The notes under the pieces are model-generated. The model was not told the DNA's origin. It worked only from the letters and a program-made list of their open reading frames with translations, and ran no database searches. Positions 5,278 to 5,942 of a stretch of DNA of 5,942 bases are shown piece after piece. The stretch is taken from NCBI GenBank assembly GCA_017475415.1, contig JAFVFM010000279.1, positions 1-5,942 on the forward strand. The letters are read 5' to 3'. The DNA comes from Solobacterium sp. Lineage in GTDB: Bacteria > Bacillota_I > Bacilli_A > Erysipelotrichales > Erysipelotrichaceae. The position numbers and the translations under genes were made by a program. The stretch's first letter is position 1. Each line of letters starts with the position of its first letter.

Positions 5278-5942
5278 TTAAGTTAATCGCCTGCGATTTA
5301 GATGGTACTGCCTTAAACAGCCAAAAGGTATTGGATGAGGGTTTAAAAGAAATACTTCCTCATTTAGAATCTTTAGGTGTTGGCCTAACCTTTATCACTG
5401 GTAGAGGGGAAGGCATAATGCAACAATATGTAGATGAAATAAATCTTCAGCTACCATATGTTACAGATAATGGCGGTAATATCTACCAACAACATCACTG
5501 CTTAGCTACGGAAGAGATGCCTTGTGAGGCAGTTAATCTTCTTGCGAAAACCTTATTTGATAGAGGTATTCCATTTACTGCCTATGGGGCAAAGAGTATA
5601 CATGCTTTTAAGAATAAAGAATCTGCATTCTTTACGGAAAGAACGAGTTATTATGACCCGTATAAAATCATGTATCAAGATGGAATAGATTTATCAAATG
5701 AAAAGGTATTTAAGATTACATCAGATTTTGACTTACATCTTGAATACTTGGACGAAGTAAAAGATATTGTTAGTCAGAATTGTGCACATATAGATTTCCT
5801 GAATGCAGAGGGAAATGTATATTGTGCAAATAGTCAATCTGCTAATAAAGGTAAGGCTTTAGTTAAATTGTGCAGGATGTTGGATATTCAACCGGAAGAA
5901 GTCATGGCTTTCGGAGACAATGGAACAGATATGCCTATGTTA
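5274..5942 (+). CDS. Cof-type HAD phosphatase (subfamily IIB), 3' end cut by the window
   Basis: The first 223 codons of a cytoplasmic haloacid-dehalogenase phosphatase are present, open to the window edge; Cof proteins are usually 260-280 residues. Motif I is DLDGT (Asp8 nucleophile, Asp10 acid/base), motif II is Thr42 in FITGR, motif III is probably Lys192 in NKGKAL, and motif IV is GDNGTD (Asp215, Asp219). The last one usually reads GDxxND and has Thr in place of Asn here. NGGNIY (67-72) and the large cap domain between residues about 85 and 190 are typical of type IIB. The start overlaps the ulaE stop as ATGA, with only a weak SD, so it is translationally coupled. Members dephosphorylate sugar phosphates or flavin/pyridoxal phosphates. 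In this operon a role in removing a stalled pentose phosphate is plausible but inferred. Confidence 0.93.
   Translation, partial: MIKLIACDLDGTALNSQKVLDEGLKEILPHLESLGVGLTFITGRGEGIMQQYVDEINLQLPYVTDNGGNIYQQHHCLATEEMPCEAVNLLAKTLFDRGIPFTAYGAKSIHAFKNKESAFFTERTSYYDPYKIMYQDGIDLSNEKVFKITSDFDLHLEYLDEVKDIVSQNCAHIDFLNAEGNVYCANSQSANKGKALVKLCRMLDIQPEEVMAFGDNGTDMPML

Noticed and set aside
1..5942. CRISPR array, insertion sequence, tRNA/rRNA or phage module
   Set aside because: No spaced repeats, no transposase-like frame, no terminal repeats with target duplication, and no RNA gene signatures were seen; the window looks like an ordinary metabolic locus.

Overview
The window is AT-rich, with strong GGAGG-type Shine-Dalgarno (SD) sites, TTA/AAA-rich codon use and tightly packed genes all on the + strand. 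This fits a low-GC Gram-positive (Bacillota). A gut Erysipelotrichia-like host is possible, but I cannot fix the genus from the sequence.

Region 1 (1-1929) has a 113-base leader, then a membrane permease of the ascorbate PTS type (EIIC, UlaA/SgaT family) and its phosphocarrier EIIB (UlaB/SgaB family). The two genes are separated by 55 bases that hold a hairpin. Region 2 (1930-2224) is a 295-base gap without a convincing gene. It contains in order: a stretch that can fold as a three-way junction, a strong intrinsic terminator, two direct AACGTTCA repeats, a good sigma-A promoter (TTGAAG, 17-base spacer, TATAAT), and an inverted repeat that touches the next ribosome binding site. Region 3 (2225-5942) is a second, very compact transcription unit: EIIA (UlaC/SgaA type), a 345-residue cytoplasmic beta-propeller-like protein of unknown function, L-ribulose-5-phosphate 4-epimerase (UlaF/AraD), L-xylulose-5-phosphate 3-epimerase (UlaE), and the first 223 codons of a Cof-type HAD phosphatase that runs off the window. 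Gaps in this unit are 2 bases or overlaps.

Taken together the genes describe uptake and phosphorylation of an ascorbate-like acid or sugar by EIIA-EIIB-EIIC. The product then passes through L-xylulose-5-P and L-ribulose-5-P to D-xylulose-5-P and the pentose phosphate pathway. The two classical ula steps between the transporter and UlaE, the lactonase UlaG and the decarboxylase UlaD, are not in this window. The unknown propeller sits where an enzyme for an upstream step would be expected. That makes it the most interesting gene here. Either it supplies a missing reaction, or the missing genes lie outside the window, or the true substrate is not ascorbate.
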